A stretch of 64,000 nucleotides of DNA, from contig CM053272.1 in assembly GCA_028583415.1 (NCBI GenBank), positions 68,493,439 to 68,557,438 on the forward strand, given 5' to 3'. The position numbers were made by a program, and so were the translations under genes. The notes beneath the pieces were generated by a model that saw only the letters and a list, made by a program, of their open reading frames with translations, made no database searches and was not told where the DNA came from. The DNA is from Protea cynaroides (Eukaryota; Streptophyta; Magnoliopsida; Proteales; Proteaceae). Below, piece after piece: positions 47,851-59,775 of this stretch. Every line of letters starts with the position of its first letter. Position 1 is the stretch's first letter.

Positions 47851-49925
47851 GATGTAGCGACCAAAATTGAAAATCAAGCCTAACACATGTCGTGAAGCAC
47901 TGCAAACAATCAATACTCCCCATGATGCTCCAGAGGAAATTACCATATATTGATGCACAAATTATTGAACCGACTCACCTTTGAGCCTTGATAGAAAGTA
48001 AACACTCTGTGAAGCACGACAACTGACCCACTGTCCAAATGCAATGAAAAATGCCATCCCACATCTATACCTTTGTATGGCCTTTTTTTTTTTTGGCTCC
48101 TTTCTTTTTTTGAGCATATTTTTTTTATATTATTTTTTTTATGGATGTGGAGGCAATACATGATCACTCTTTGCTCGATCAAGTTGTAACGATGTACCTC
48201 AAATATAAGGCCCCTGCTCTTGAAAGCCATTAGTTCATGAGGATCTTTGGAGACTGTATCTTCAACTCAAGAAGCGACAACAATTCCGCACTACAGACCG
48301 AAAAGGATGGTGCTACCCCAGTCAAAATTCATCTTTTGTAAACTGATACAGCAAAGCTGCTCATTTAACCCCAATCGGTATCTTCTTTGACTATATCCCT
48401 TTTCTTTTTTTTTTTTAGGATAAACTCATTTTGCTCACTGTAGTGATCGCTACGATTCATGATGTAAGGAGGCATGTGTCTGATTATAAGAACATGAACA
48501 CAACACTTGTTCTCCTTTCTGTTTTTCTCTTTTTTTTCTTTTCATTTTTTTTTCAATGATGATATCTTTGACCTAGACCAAATCCATAAGGCATCTCATC
48601 TCATTTGTAAAACCAATCAAAACCACTAGAATAAGTCCAGGATTGCTCGACGCCCTTTGACAACATCTCATGGAGCTCTTTTAGTTTATCAAGGGTGGCT
48701 TTCTGAACCTTTGAAACTTGCCAAACTATCTCTCCAAGACGGCTTTTGTGTTTCTGGATCAATCATTTATAGTTTTTCACAAACGAGCTAGACTTTCTTT
48801 CTCAAAAGGCCAGGTGGCGTAGAAGTTCAGGTGATGGCTCATCATCCCAATCATCGTCGGAGTTAGAATTGACCGAGGGAACGGAAGTGGAAAGAATATC
48901 AAACTGGAAAAAAATGTTTCAGAAGCTATAAAGCATAATAGTTGAAGTCCCAAGTGGGATTATTATTTTTTTATTAGACAAAGCAAATTAGACTGGATTG
49001 CCTATAGACATATCAGCCTCAAGCCCAAACATGGCCGACCTATCAGATACAGCCAATAGCAAGCCGATACAAAACAACTTATCTAAACAAACCCCAATTA
49101 AGTGCAAACCATTGGCACCAACAATGATCGACATGGGACTAAATCTCCACCTAGGCTACCACTAGTAAGACTCATCGCGCCTACCTATCAATATGTGCCT
49201 GATGCACACCAAACTCAACTATACCCAAGTTTAGGTCCATAAAAGCTCATTATTGGGTTACCCACGATGCCGGTCATTCTGATCAATACCCCAGCTCGAG
49301 TTCATTAAAATTCATCTTTTAGGTTACCCTTAATGGGGATCACTCTTCTATATCCTAGCCTGGTTCATTAAACTCATCAATTAGGTTATCCCACTGTTGA
49401 GATAGATGATAGCCACAAGGGATCCTCTATTATCACATATAATTCTGGGAGGAAAATGCAACCCTTAAGAGTTTGGGATGGTCTCTGAGTCAGGGTTCTT
49501 TGATTAATCTTGGATGGACGGCACAACTGTACTCAGGAGTCTGAAATTAACTTCGCCAGACTATACTCAGCAATCTAAAATTAACTTTGTCAATCAAGGA
49601 GGCACAATTACCAAAGATGCCTAGCATGTTGCTGTAACTCATGATTTCCCGATGATCTAGAACTTAAGATAGGACTTCGATGGAATCTACAGTGACCACT
49701 CTAAGATGTCTCCTTAGTTAGGATTTTTGACCAATGAAAAGAGGATATCTCTTGTCTGGGTTTCATCACATGATGAGAAAAGGTAGACACTAACTGCTCA
49801 TGATACAAACACACTTTTAGAGACTCCAACAGAGGAGGTAATTTACTCCAATAAGATTTGAAGATTTTCGCCAAACAAAAAAAAATGGAGAAAACTGCTC
49901 TCTTGCTATTCTCAATCATCAATTC
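47851..49925. other. Element E interior with further D/E shared segments
   Basis: Non-coding with T-rich runs (48081-48135, 48400-48420, 48520-48555). The segments 48800-48885 and 48960-49200 correspond to 23300-23390 and 23480-23700 in D. Confidence 0.65.
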
Positions 49926-50595
49926 TAGATCTACAACACTAGGCTCTAACTGATAGAGACAGAGGACGACAACGATACATTAAGCTCTAACAATTAGAGA
50001 CAAAGAATCACAGAAAATGAAAAATCTTTGTAGATACAAACGAACTACAGAAGATATAGACTCTAGCTAAAGAGAAATGAGTCACAAAAATACGAGCTCT
50101 AACCTAATAGGAACAAATAACCACAAAAGATACAGCCTCTAGCTAAAGACAAAGAATCACACAAATCAATTACACCCTACCTAGTGGAGACAAAGAATGA
50201 CAAACCTGCCAAAGCCCCGACTAGTGGAGACAAATAATTACAGGAAATACAAACTCCACCTAGTAAGGACAAAGAATCACAAAATAAGCCCTAACTAGAG
50301 AGAAAAATTACCAAAAGTTCAAACCCTAATAAGTAAAAACAACGAGTGACCAAAATGAATTAGGCTCTATCTAGTGGAGACAAAGAATGACAACAATCGG
50401 TCCTTGACTGGTAGAGACAAAAAATGATAAACATGCAAGGACCCTAACTAGTAGGGACAGGAATGAAAACCCCACAAAACTAACTAATAGAGACGAGTAA
50501 TTGCAAGAATACAAACTCTACCTAGTAGAGACAAAGAACGACAAAGATGGGTCTCTATCTTGACAAAAACAAAGAATGACAGGCATACAAGATTC
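49925..50595. repeat. Degenerate 45-60-bp tandem array in element E interior
   Basis: Units such as CTAGTGGAGACAAAGAATGAC recur irregularly. The array lies at the colinear position of D's 37-38-bp array (24685-24935), with a shared core ACTGATAGAGAC. Confidence 0.75.
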
Positions 50596-51843
50596 CTAAC
50601 ATTATGCTCTTTGCCTGCAGCAGACATATAATAACCAGAATATTTCACACCTTCATGATGGATCTGAATATGAATTGAAGATGATGAAACAAGCCTAGGA
50701 GCAAACAGCCTAGGGGGATGGTACCTTGCCAACTCTCTCACATACTCTCTCAGGGCATGGACAATTGTCGCCGCCCAGACATGGACACTTTGATGGATAG
50801 GCCTCACTAGGACATAGACAACATGTTCTAACCTAGGAATCATATCCTCAACAGTACTCGACACTAACTCTTGCTCTTTTCCATAATTTCCATTTAATCT
50901 TTAAGAGCCAAGATCAATGGCTAGGTAGACTCTAAGAGAGGAGCCCTAGGCAATTTCCAAGACACAAGGTCTCTTACCCAGACAGTGGATAATGAGGGAG
51001 ACACTCAGGAGATTCTGGAAAAAAAAAATGAAATCTAAAACAAGATAAATACATTGAACACACAGGGTTGAGACCATGAACAAATACACATGTACAATCA
51101 TGCCGACTCAACCAAACAAAGTTAGATCCTGTGCAAGAACTCCATTAGGTTAATCCTCGCCAATTCTGATGATTCAGATTGATTCTTTGGTTGGTTTTCA
51201 GCAAGAGGATATCTGTGAAATAGACTATATCTCTAGCTGAAAATCCAACCAAATGACACATCGGAATCATTGGATTTGGGAGGGATTTACAGTCTGAAAG
51301 GACACGCACATGATATCAAAGAATTTTGATTCAATCTTGAACAAATGAGTGATGGCTTCATCAGTGACCACCCGCGTTGAGCGAGGTGAAATTGGGTAAA
51401 GACAACACTCAGGTGTTCAGGGATGAATCAAGCATACAAGTGTTAGTAATGTGATAATGGGACACGACAAGGCTACCTTGACAAGGATAAGAATGCCTAT
51501 CATCGTATACACGATGAGTCAAAGACACCTACATCCCTTTATATACCCGCATAGTCGCAGGTACATGCCAAGGTTGTGGCTTCACCTGGCAGGTCATCCA
51601 ATATACACTGGAGCCTGTTTCAGCTAACCACGAGGTTTGTAACAATAGTAACCAATATCTCAAGAACCATGATATCACTATATCATAAAATAATCAGCAA
51701 TGTATACAATGCACCTAAACAATCAAGGCTACAAGCAATGGTTTTTGCTACTTCTACACCTAACTACAACCTAAAGCCCCAAGATATAAGTTTATGCATA
51801 AAAAGAAAGGGATAGGGATTTACAATCTGGAGTCTGGCATGAA
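50596..51843 (-). other. Element E 5' leader, non-coding
   Basis: No gene is seen. It contains CATCGTATACACGATG (6-bp arms, near 51503) and the TATATAAAGGGAT box at 51545-51533. The 126-codon minus frame at 50864-50484 has no motif. Confidence 0.55.
51533..51545 (-). promoter_or_regulatory. TATA-like box in element E leader
   Basis: The minus strand reads TATATAAAGGGAT, identical to D at 27512-27500, at a similar distance (about 300 bases) inside the primer site. Confidence 0.45.
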
Positions 51844-51863
51844 TATCCCCAACGGAGTCGCCA
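51844..51863 (-). other. Element E primer-binding site (tRNA-Arg type)
   Basis: The minus strand reads TGGCGACTCCGTTGGGGATA one base inside the 5' LTR end. This is the same class as D's site. Confidence 0.87.
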
Positions 51864-51864
51864 C

Positions 51865-54800
51865 TGTGAGGACATGGGAAAAAATCATCTTCTTGAAATT
51901 TTCAATTTGGATTTATCCTTATTTTTAAAATTGATTTTACATGTTGTGAAAACTTTATCACATTGAAAAAGACTATGCTATGGACTCCCTTTTCACTGAA
52001 TTATCTCGGAGCAAGGGTGAATATTTATTCCATTTCGTTGGTAATAATGGAACACGCAGGAACAAAGAGAAGCAGATATATTATATACTCGATAAGTACC
52101 AATACGCAATGGGGTTGGCCCCCTCTTCTATGAGCGAATGGGTAGATACTTGCTCGTCATTCAAAGAACCCATTCATAAAAAATTCCTTTATTCATTCTG
52201 TCTTCCTTTACGAACTGTCTACCCTCATTACACTCAAACTGGGACCTGGAAAGTTCTCACCTTCAGATCCCATCCACTCATGCCAGTGGAGGATAAGAAG
52301 ACTGGAGTCGCCACCTAGATAAGGTCTAAGACCTATAAATGACGTCCCTCAATAAAGGAACACTATTGATTCGTGCAAATGGAATGGCTATTTCGTCTCA
52401 CCAAAGGCAGGTAAGTGCCAAATTACGAGTTGGGAAGGTGTTAGGCACCCAACTCGCCCGGTTGAACCGGTCTCCCTAAATCCTATCCTTTTTCTATAGT
52501 TTCTGAACACTTGGGGCTATCTAAATATAATACAAGGTAGAAGGGGGAATCCTAAATTAGTTTCTAATTCTTTGCTAACTAGGCATGGCATAAACTGAAA
52601 TTAAACAAATTAAACAAGAAAAATAATTACAAAATGAATCAAAGAATTTAAAGAATAGTTTAATCATACATTAAAGAAAAGAAAAAAAATGATATATAAC
52701 ATATGACCGAGGTCTGGGAAAATCCCAGGCCGCCTACGTATCCCTGTGCGACGGGAATCAGGCCAAACGTAGTTCGGGCGGGTGTGTACGTACCAAGTGT
52801 GTGCAAGAGAAGATGGACGCTTCCAAAATGTTGGAACGCATCCCAAGCGATGGACGCTCCCATAATCATGGAATACATCCAATGGTGAGAGATGTCCTCA
52901 CAATAATGGGATCCATCTCAGTGTTGAGGTACTCCCTATCACAAGGAAGTCCCCTCGGCGAGGTAATCCCATAATACATGGAACTTACCTCAATTTGAGT
53001 GTGTGTGAAAATGATGCTCCCAAAATATTGAAACACATCCGAAGGATGAGATGCTCCCACAATGGTAGAACACATCTCGGTGTACAGGTATTCCCTTCCA
53101 CAGGGAAATCCCTTCGCTGCGGTAATCCCATAATACATGGAACTTGCCTCAATTTGACCGAGGGTGGAGCGACCAAACTCCCCCGCAGCCTATGTATCCC
53201 TCGAAACCTCTGTCTCTCCAGAATCAGGTCAAGCGTAGTTTCCACGGATTGACGAGCCATGGACACGCGTGGCAACACTCAGGAAAGGCCAAATGCCTCA
53301 ACTCCCCACACACGGCGTATATTAAATCTCACTCACATCCCACATTCGGGATGCCCAGGTGGACCATCCGTCGGACCACCCATCCTATGCATACGTCTAC
53401 CCAATCGCCGATTTTTTATTACTATGCATTTTTGATACAATGATTTCCCGCACTCTTGGATCCAATCCTAGGGTCGGGTGGGCTCATTCTAAATGAGCCC
53501 ACAAAGGTCGGGATTATTGGAACCCCTAAATAGTCATATCGTGGGAAGTGTGAATCCTAACATGCATCTATTACAATGAACTGTTAAGAATGAGGATACA
53601 TCACTTGGGTAGGGGTAGGAAGCATAGATTCAATAATGCATTTAATATCTAAACTATCTACACATACATTTATTATTATCTAACATGAGAGACATACAAA
53701 AATAAACATGTGATTCAATCATGGATGACAGAGATATAAACGTTAAGCATGTGATCAGGTTATCATGAATCTATACATGTGATCAAATTATGCTTGGGTC
53801 AAGCCAATTCAAGTTAGACCAGATAAACCAAACCAAACTCGACCATCCTAAACCCAATTCTAGTCGAAACTAAATTAACACACCAGACCCCAGAGGCTTA
53901 AACCTGGATTGTCCTGAACCAGTCCAAAGCTAACTTAAACAAACTCTAAAATCAAAACTTGGGCTGGCACGAACAAGCCCAAAACCAACTAAGAAAAATA
54001 TACTCTAAAGGCCTAAACCTGGGTTGGCCCAAACCAGCTCAGCATTAACTGAACCAAACTTTTAAAAACAAAACCAGCATCTGGGCCAACCCAAACTAAC
54101 CTAGGATCAACTAAAAGCATATTCTAAGAACAAAATTTTGGGCCGCCCTTAATGATCGGTTTTGAAAAAAGACTTTTCATGTCATTCCCATTTGGGTCCG
54201 ATTCGGATCCCTCCATTGTTTCCTTTTCCTCCCGAACCTTTTCCGCTGACCCGAACCAGCCCAGAACTAACATATACCTACACTTAAACCTAGCCAAATC
54301 TAGCCCCCACCAAATCAAACTAGAACACACATAAACCCTAAAGCTGACTAAGCCAACTCACAAACCTAAACCCTGACCTAACTTGAACCAACCCAACTTA
54401 GCCCTCACTTAGACCCAACCAAACTAGAACCTAAACTAAACATGAACCAACCTTAACAACTAAACCAACTCAAAAAGAATCCCAATAGGCTAGAACCTAA
54501 GCTGGCCTGAAGCCAACTTAACTAAGCCCAAGCCCAAATTAAACATAAAAGAAATCAAACTTGACTCATCAGATTTGAATTCGAAAGAAGAATTGAGCCA
54601 ATCTATCCGGATTCAGCAAAGTGGTGACCAAGAAATGAGAAAACATAAAAAAAAGAGAATAACAATAAAAGAAAGCATCGGACTGAACCATTTTTCCCCT
54701 TTGACCAAAAAAAAAAAAAAGAAATCTTAGTAAAACAAACTGAATTAGTAAAACCAAACAACAAGATTAGTAAAACAAACATAAACACAAGAATTGAGAA

Positions 54801-55822
54801 GCAACCTAAACCCAAGAGCTGATTCTATGAAAAAAAATGGTAGAATCCATACAGAACCAAGGCCAAACAGCCAGGAGCACATTTTTTTTTTAAGTCCTAA
54901 AAAAAATATTAATATCTACCCAAGTATCCATTCCTCATCTCCATAAACCTGATCAGCACTATGTAAGATCCCTCCCAAATCTATACGGTCTTTGAAGATC
55001 TTGTTGACCTGTGTAATGGTGTCACCACTATTGACCACATCAAATAGATGAAGGATCCCCATCCATCATGTCAATAGTGCCTCTCTTTATGTCTTCCTAA
55101 GATTTGATTTCAAGAAAAACCTAAAAACTAAAATATCCCCTTTGTAACTTTTTACATGTCATCCATTGCATTATGTGAATCAATTAAAGCTCCAATAAAC
55201 ACCGACACCTTTGATTGAGACAAAAATGAATGACTAACTCACCTAAAACGTACCAACGCCTTTGATCGGAGACAAAATGAACTGAATCCCTTCCTGGCCG
55301 GCAGTGATGGTGGCACCTCCCCTTCTTCCACCACGGAGACGGTGGCTATGCTGTCGCCTTCTTCTTCTTCCTCTTCTGCTTTCTTTCTCTCTTCTTCTTC
55401 TTTCTTCTTCTTTCTTCTCCCTCTCTCTGATTTCTCTTCCTCTCTGCTTTTTTTCCTCCTCCCTTCTTTTTTCTTTCTTGGAGCAGCAGCTCCTTCTTAT
55501 ACCTGCCAAGGGTGGTGTTGATGGGGGGGGTTTGAGGCTGAGAGACCGGCGGGTTTTGGGGAGGAGTTTCGGGAAGGAGGGTCGAGGTGTCGACCTCCCC
55601 TCTTCCCCTGCAACTCCTTCCCTCACCGCCTCTCTGCTCTCCCTCATCTCCGCTCTCTGCTCTTCTCTCTCTCCCTGATTTTTGCCCCCCTTTTCTTCTT
55701 TATTTTCAACGGTCCTTGATCCCTTCTTTTTAGGGATCTGGGCCGTTGTTTGTTGTGTCTTGTTTGTTTTTTTTTTTTTAATACTCAAACTGACCCACCC
55801 TTTTTCATTTTCAGATTTATAT

Positions 55823-55895
<73 letters not shown>

Positions 55896-56054
55896 TTCTT
55901 TTCTTTTTTCTTTTCTCTCTTTTTTTTCTTCTTTTATTATTATTATTATTATTAAAAAAATTATATTATTTTTTTTATGACACACCCCTCTCATCGCGTA
56001 TGGTAACCCAATGAGAGCGGGGATCCCTGCAGTGGCAAAATCGGGGTGCTGACA
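51865..56054 (-). mobile_element. Element E 5' LTR (4.2 kb)
   Basis: On the minus strand it starts TGTCAGCACCCCGATTTTGCC at 56054 and ends CATGTCCTCACA at 51865. It is colinear with the 3' LTR except for the 262-bp insert at 51951-52212 and indels in the CT-rich, poly-G and (AT) parts. Stem-loop copies are at 52732-52777 and 53188-53242, and (AT)n at 55820-55892. Confidence 0.9.
51951..52216 (+). other. 262-bp insert of foreign sequence in element E 5' LTR
   Basis: The 3' LTR runs straight through (GTTGTGAAACTTGTCTACCC at 38431-38450), but the 5' LTR has about 262 extra bases flanked by AACT on both sides (51951-51954, 52213-52216). Its base texture differs from the LTR. One plus-strand frame is open across the whole insert, with MDSLFTELSRSKGEYLFHFV at 51980-52039, and continues as IYYILDKYQYAMGLA and SSMSEWVDTCSSFKEP. 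I do not recognise the protein. Captured organelle or host-gene DNA is possible but unproven. Confidence 0.7.
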
Positions 56055-56465
56055 GTACTCAAACCCTGTCAAGAGGGATAGATTCCCAAAGACGTACTCA
56101 GATCTTGTTCAGAGGGATAGATTTCCAAGAAGATGTACTCAGACCTCGTGCTCAAATCCTGTCCAGAGAGATAGATTCCCGAAGACGTACTCAAACTCTA
56201 TCAAGAGGGGTAGATTCCCGAAGACGTACTCAAAACCTGTCAAGAGGGATAGATTCCTAAAGACGTACTCAAATCTTGTTCAGAGGGATAGATTCCCGAG
56301 ATGATGTACTCAGACCTCATTCATATAGATTCCCAAAAGACGTACTCAAATCCTGCCCAGAGGGATAGATTCCCGAAGACATATTTAAATCCCGTCCAGA
56401 TGGATAGATTCCCAAAGGCATACTCAGATTTTGTCTAGAGGGATAAATTCCTAAAGGCGTGACCA
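56055..56465. repeat. 39-41-bp tandem array of LTR F, interrupted by element E
   Basis: The landmark GACGTACTCAAA followed by CTGTCAAGAGGGATAGATTC repeats about ten times. The last unit before E lies at 38303-38352. The first five bases (56055-56059) are the right GTACT target duplication of E. Confidence 0.85.
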
Positions 56466-57320
56466 CATTCTTAATTCCTTTATGCTATCCATATCTATCA
56501 CCATCCATGATCATATCCATATCAATATATCCATCAAGATAATCCATCACAATGACCTACATTATACCTTATTTTTAGGACCTCTAAAATACATAAGCAA
56601 CTTGGAGGACCTCTCTAAGTACGGTACCACATCTTAGAATCCTTAAGTCCCCCATATCCATATCCATATTCATATCCATATCCATATTCACTTTAATCCA
56701 CGTAAGCTATATCAAGATTCAATCTCAATCATCATCAAGCATAAACTTCAACTTGAACAATTGAATCTAATGAAGCTTAAGCATAAACTACATCCATAAA
56801 CCTTAATCACATTCCGTTTGAACTATATTATGGACTTGATTTCTAGGACTGGAATACATAGGCAATTTGAGATGTCTTGGACGTCTCAGATTCAGTCCAT
56901 CACCGAACCATCTTCGGTTTGGTTCACTGTATATTATTTTTCATGTTTATTTATTTTGAGAACATGTTTGGCTGAACCTAGGTTAGAAGAATTTAACAAC
57001 TTGGCATCGGATCCTCCATGAGCCCTAGTCACATCCATTGACCATGAACAGTCAAAACCATAGAGTCTAAAGAAAGTAGAATCACATAGGAGGTCGATTT
57101 TTGAATCGGGCAGCTTTGGGGGCCTAACACCTTCCCAAATTATACTTTGAATGCTTACCCATTCTTTGATAGATCAAAGCCAATATATTGGGTCAAATGA
57201 GTCAATAGAAGTCTTTTCTTATGATGAGACTACTTTTTAGGTCCTAGACCTTAATCTAGGTGGCAACTCCATAATCATTACCGTCCATTAGAGACGGGTA
57301 GAAGAAACTTTGTCTTTACA
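56060..57320 (+). mobile_element. Solo LTR F, second part
   Basis: It continues F after element E: the repeat array to 56465, CATATCCATATCCATATTC-type runs (56480-56695), a stretch similar to the inverse of D's 14740-15060 (TAAGCATAAACTAC, CATAGGCAATTTG), then the LTR end GGTCCTAGACCTTAATCTAG ... TTTGTCTTTACA at 57320. No primer site follows and GCATG flanks both ends, so F is a solo LTR left by recombination. Confidence 0.85.
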
Positions 57321-57325
57321 GCATG
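57321..57325. repeat. Target-site duplication of solo LTR F, right copy (GCATG)
   Basis: Identical to 34101-34105. Confidence 0.88.
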
Positions 57326-57634
57326 CATCATCCAATAAAATGAAATGAGTTCATTAATTAAGTCTTTGGGCAAATGTAATACTTGGTATCAAATTGAGAT
57401 TCGACCCAACGCTTTCAGTCCCACCTACAGCCGCTGGCCTCTAACTCTCATATATCGGGCAAGGTAGAAGCGGAATACATAACCCCGGGCCATTAATCAA
57501 CTTCTAGAAGCAAACCCCCTTCCAAGTTTCCCAACCATTCTAGCTTGTTGCCTCCCACCATAGACCCCATCTAACTCAGAGACCCTAGGAAGATCTGATT
57601 CTTCCATCAGGTCTCCCAACCGAGAAAGTGTAAG
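57326..57634 (-). mobile_element. Element B 5' LTR, continuation (probable)
   Basis: This must be the resumed host sequence after F. By position it continues B's LTR until LTR J starts. I cannot align it confidently to A or C, so the assignment rests on the target duplication. Confidence 0.5.
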
Positions 57635-59165
57635 TGTCACACCCTAATTCTAGACTAACCAGAATAGTGTGATGAACCGTCAATAACCAATGGTTTAACC
57701 AGATTCTCGTATAGGTCGTGCCCATCCGATTAAGCCAGATACATTCCATAAGCATAATCAGAGTAAAAAATAATAGCAGAAGTCTTTAATATTAGTAAAC
57801 TGAGTATCTAACAGTGATAACATAATTAAATATCCAATTATCTCCAAAGTAACTCAAAACGTAAAATAAAATAATGAATCAATTACATGTTTCGATAACC
57901 AAATAACTGAACTAATCGAAAACATATGAATTGCATTTGCACGATGGATCATGCGCCTCTTCCATAGCTTCCACGTCTATCGTTGCTACATGTCCATACA
58001 TCGGCGTGTTCATGTAATCTTCAACAGTAGGACCTGCATCAGCAACTAAAAATATTTGACGTCGAAAGGGTGAGCACACATCACGGCTCGGTGAAGAAAC
58101 AAAACAATGCAACAAACATATGCATGCAATCAATTCATATCTTTGGTCTGGTTTTAAGTTTAAAATATTATGTAAAAAGGATTGGCGGCCACAACACTTC
58201 TATACACAAGTGTGTAAATCAGCCCAATGGATCAAACACCATTGCCATCCCACATGCACCCACCATGGAATAGAGATAGAGCTAAAGTGTCTGGATCAAA
58301 CACCGCCAACACTTCCCCTGATGCCCTACCGATACCAATACATAAGCCTCTATTGGTAAAGGCTTGCAAATTAGCTCGCAACTAACCAATCCTAAATGTC
58401 ATCTAGTGTATCCAAGGCCTCACCCCAGCATCCCTCAATACGTTCATTGAGATAAAGCTAAGGCCTCCCGACAGAGTTGAAGACTACATGGTCCGAGACC
58501 ACCTCCTCTGATGGCCTACGATGTAATAGTTCTGCTAAGGTAATGGCGATACGATAATGTCAGTGAACAAGACTTAAGTAGAGATAGAGCTAGAGTTTGG
58601 TGACCAGGATAAATCATAATGTCACGTCTTCCCCCTGATGCTCCACTCTCATCAAGCACACTAACCACACACACATAATCACATGCCTATTCTTAGCATC
58701 ATCATCATCATCATATTATAAATAGATAGAAATAAATATGCATGAGCAGTAATAGTAGGAATATTCGATGACATGTGAGATGTACATTGCAAGCATATAA
58801 GCATAGAATCAATCATGGCATTAGACTCAATAAAAGTTAACAGTTTATTATTAGCCAGTTAGTTTAGGTTTTGTTCACTCACCTGCTAGAAACATTCAAT
58901 CTTCTCCAAGCTTTTTAACTCACTCTTGAACCTCTTGGAAATCGAAGAAATTTGTTAATTCTAAGTTAGGGTTCAAGTTCATTAAATTACAGTAGTCAAT
59001 GATCAAATCTTGTAATTAAATAGACCTCCAGAAGTTGAGTGGTCGTAGGTGTGACTGCACCTGTGGTCTCAGTTTCTAGAACCACAGGTTGTGGGGTCGA
59101 TACATGTGGTCGCATATCATGCGACCACACACATTCGACCACACCCTCCCTGGAAATGATGAAAC
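57635..59165 (-). mobile_element. LTR J, Tekay/Del type close to element C, truncated
   Basis: The + strand begins TGTCACACCCTAATTCTAGA, matching the inverse of element C's LTR end. The parts 57940-58100 (GGGTGAGCACACATCACGGC) and 59030-59140 (GACCACA clusters and the GGTCGCAT/ATGCGACC dyad) match C in reverse. The outer roughly 0.8 kb expected from C is missing, and the sequence changes near 59165. No primer site lies inside 57635. Confidence 0.75.
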
Positions 59166-59169
59166 AAAC

Positions 59170-59775
59170 CTATTGAAACCTTATATGCTTAATTAGGTAT
59201 TAAACAAGGGTGATCATTAAAGCCTTCTGGTTGGCTTCAGATACTGCTGCACCTATTGTGTAATCAGGTGAGGGGTCTAATCCTTAGACATTGGATATCA
59301 TAATAACATGTCTACTTTCCTAGTAACATACTTAGATTGTTATTTAATTCTATCCTTTTCATGAATGCTATGTATGAGTATGCATTTACATTATAATAAC
59401 TATGCATGTTTGTATGACTATTTGGGTATGGTGGACGTGTAAAGTATGGGAGTACAATACATAGGCCACGTTGTTGATGCTAGGCTCTAGTGGGAGCACG
59501 ATGACCCATGGGAGTGGTGATCCAGGGTTCGCTGATAGGGCATAGTTTATTCATAAACTCATGCAACCATGTATAATGGCTTATGTGACGCATAGGAGTG
59601 CGGGTACACGAGTCATGTTGGATTGCAGCCATATATGATGGTTTATGTGATGCATAGGAGTGTGAGTATATGGATGATGTTGGATTGTAAACACACTAGT
59701 GGTAGACACGGTGATCCATGGGAGTGGACCCAGGGTTCTCTGCTGGTGGATAGCATGATGATTATGTTGACATAC
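59170..59775 (+). mobile_element. LTR-like fragment K (probable gypsy LTR, plus strand)
   Basis: TAATCAGGTGAGGGGTCTAA followed by AT-rich text and TATGCATGTTTGTATGACTA resembles the middle of chromovirus LTRs read on the plus strand. A 63-bp tandem duplication (TTATGTGA.GCATAGGAGTG.G) lies at 59572-59695. It is cut at 59775 by LTR I. The assignment is weak. Confidence 0.4.

Larger units (their letters stand above)
38353..56054 (-). mobile_element. Element E: complete 17.7-kb non-coding LTR retrotransposon (LARD-like)
   Basis: It has two 4.0-4.2 kb LTRs, a 9.5-kb interior and target duplication GTACT. On the minus strand the order is 5' LTR (56054-51865), tRNA-Arg-type PBS, leader, interior, polypurine tract and 3' LTR (42330-38353). 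No retrotransposon protein motif is seen. In a stretch of about 200 bases compared by eye (38560-38760 against 52340-52540) the LTRs differ at roughly 4-5 per cent, so E looks younger than D. Confidence 0.92.

Noticed and set aside
50484..50864. 126-codon minus frame in element E leader
   Set aside because: No motif is recognised, it overlaps the edge of a degenerate tandem array, and no equivalent is apparent in D.
57384..57391. TGGTATCA resembling a tRNA-Met primer site on the plus strand
   Set aside because: Only eight bases match (next bases AATTG instead of GAGC) and no LTR end precedes it.
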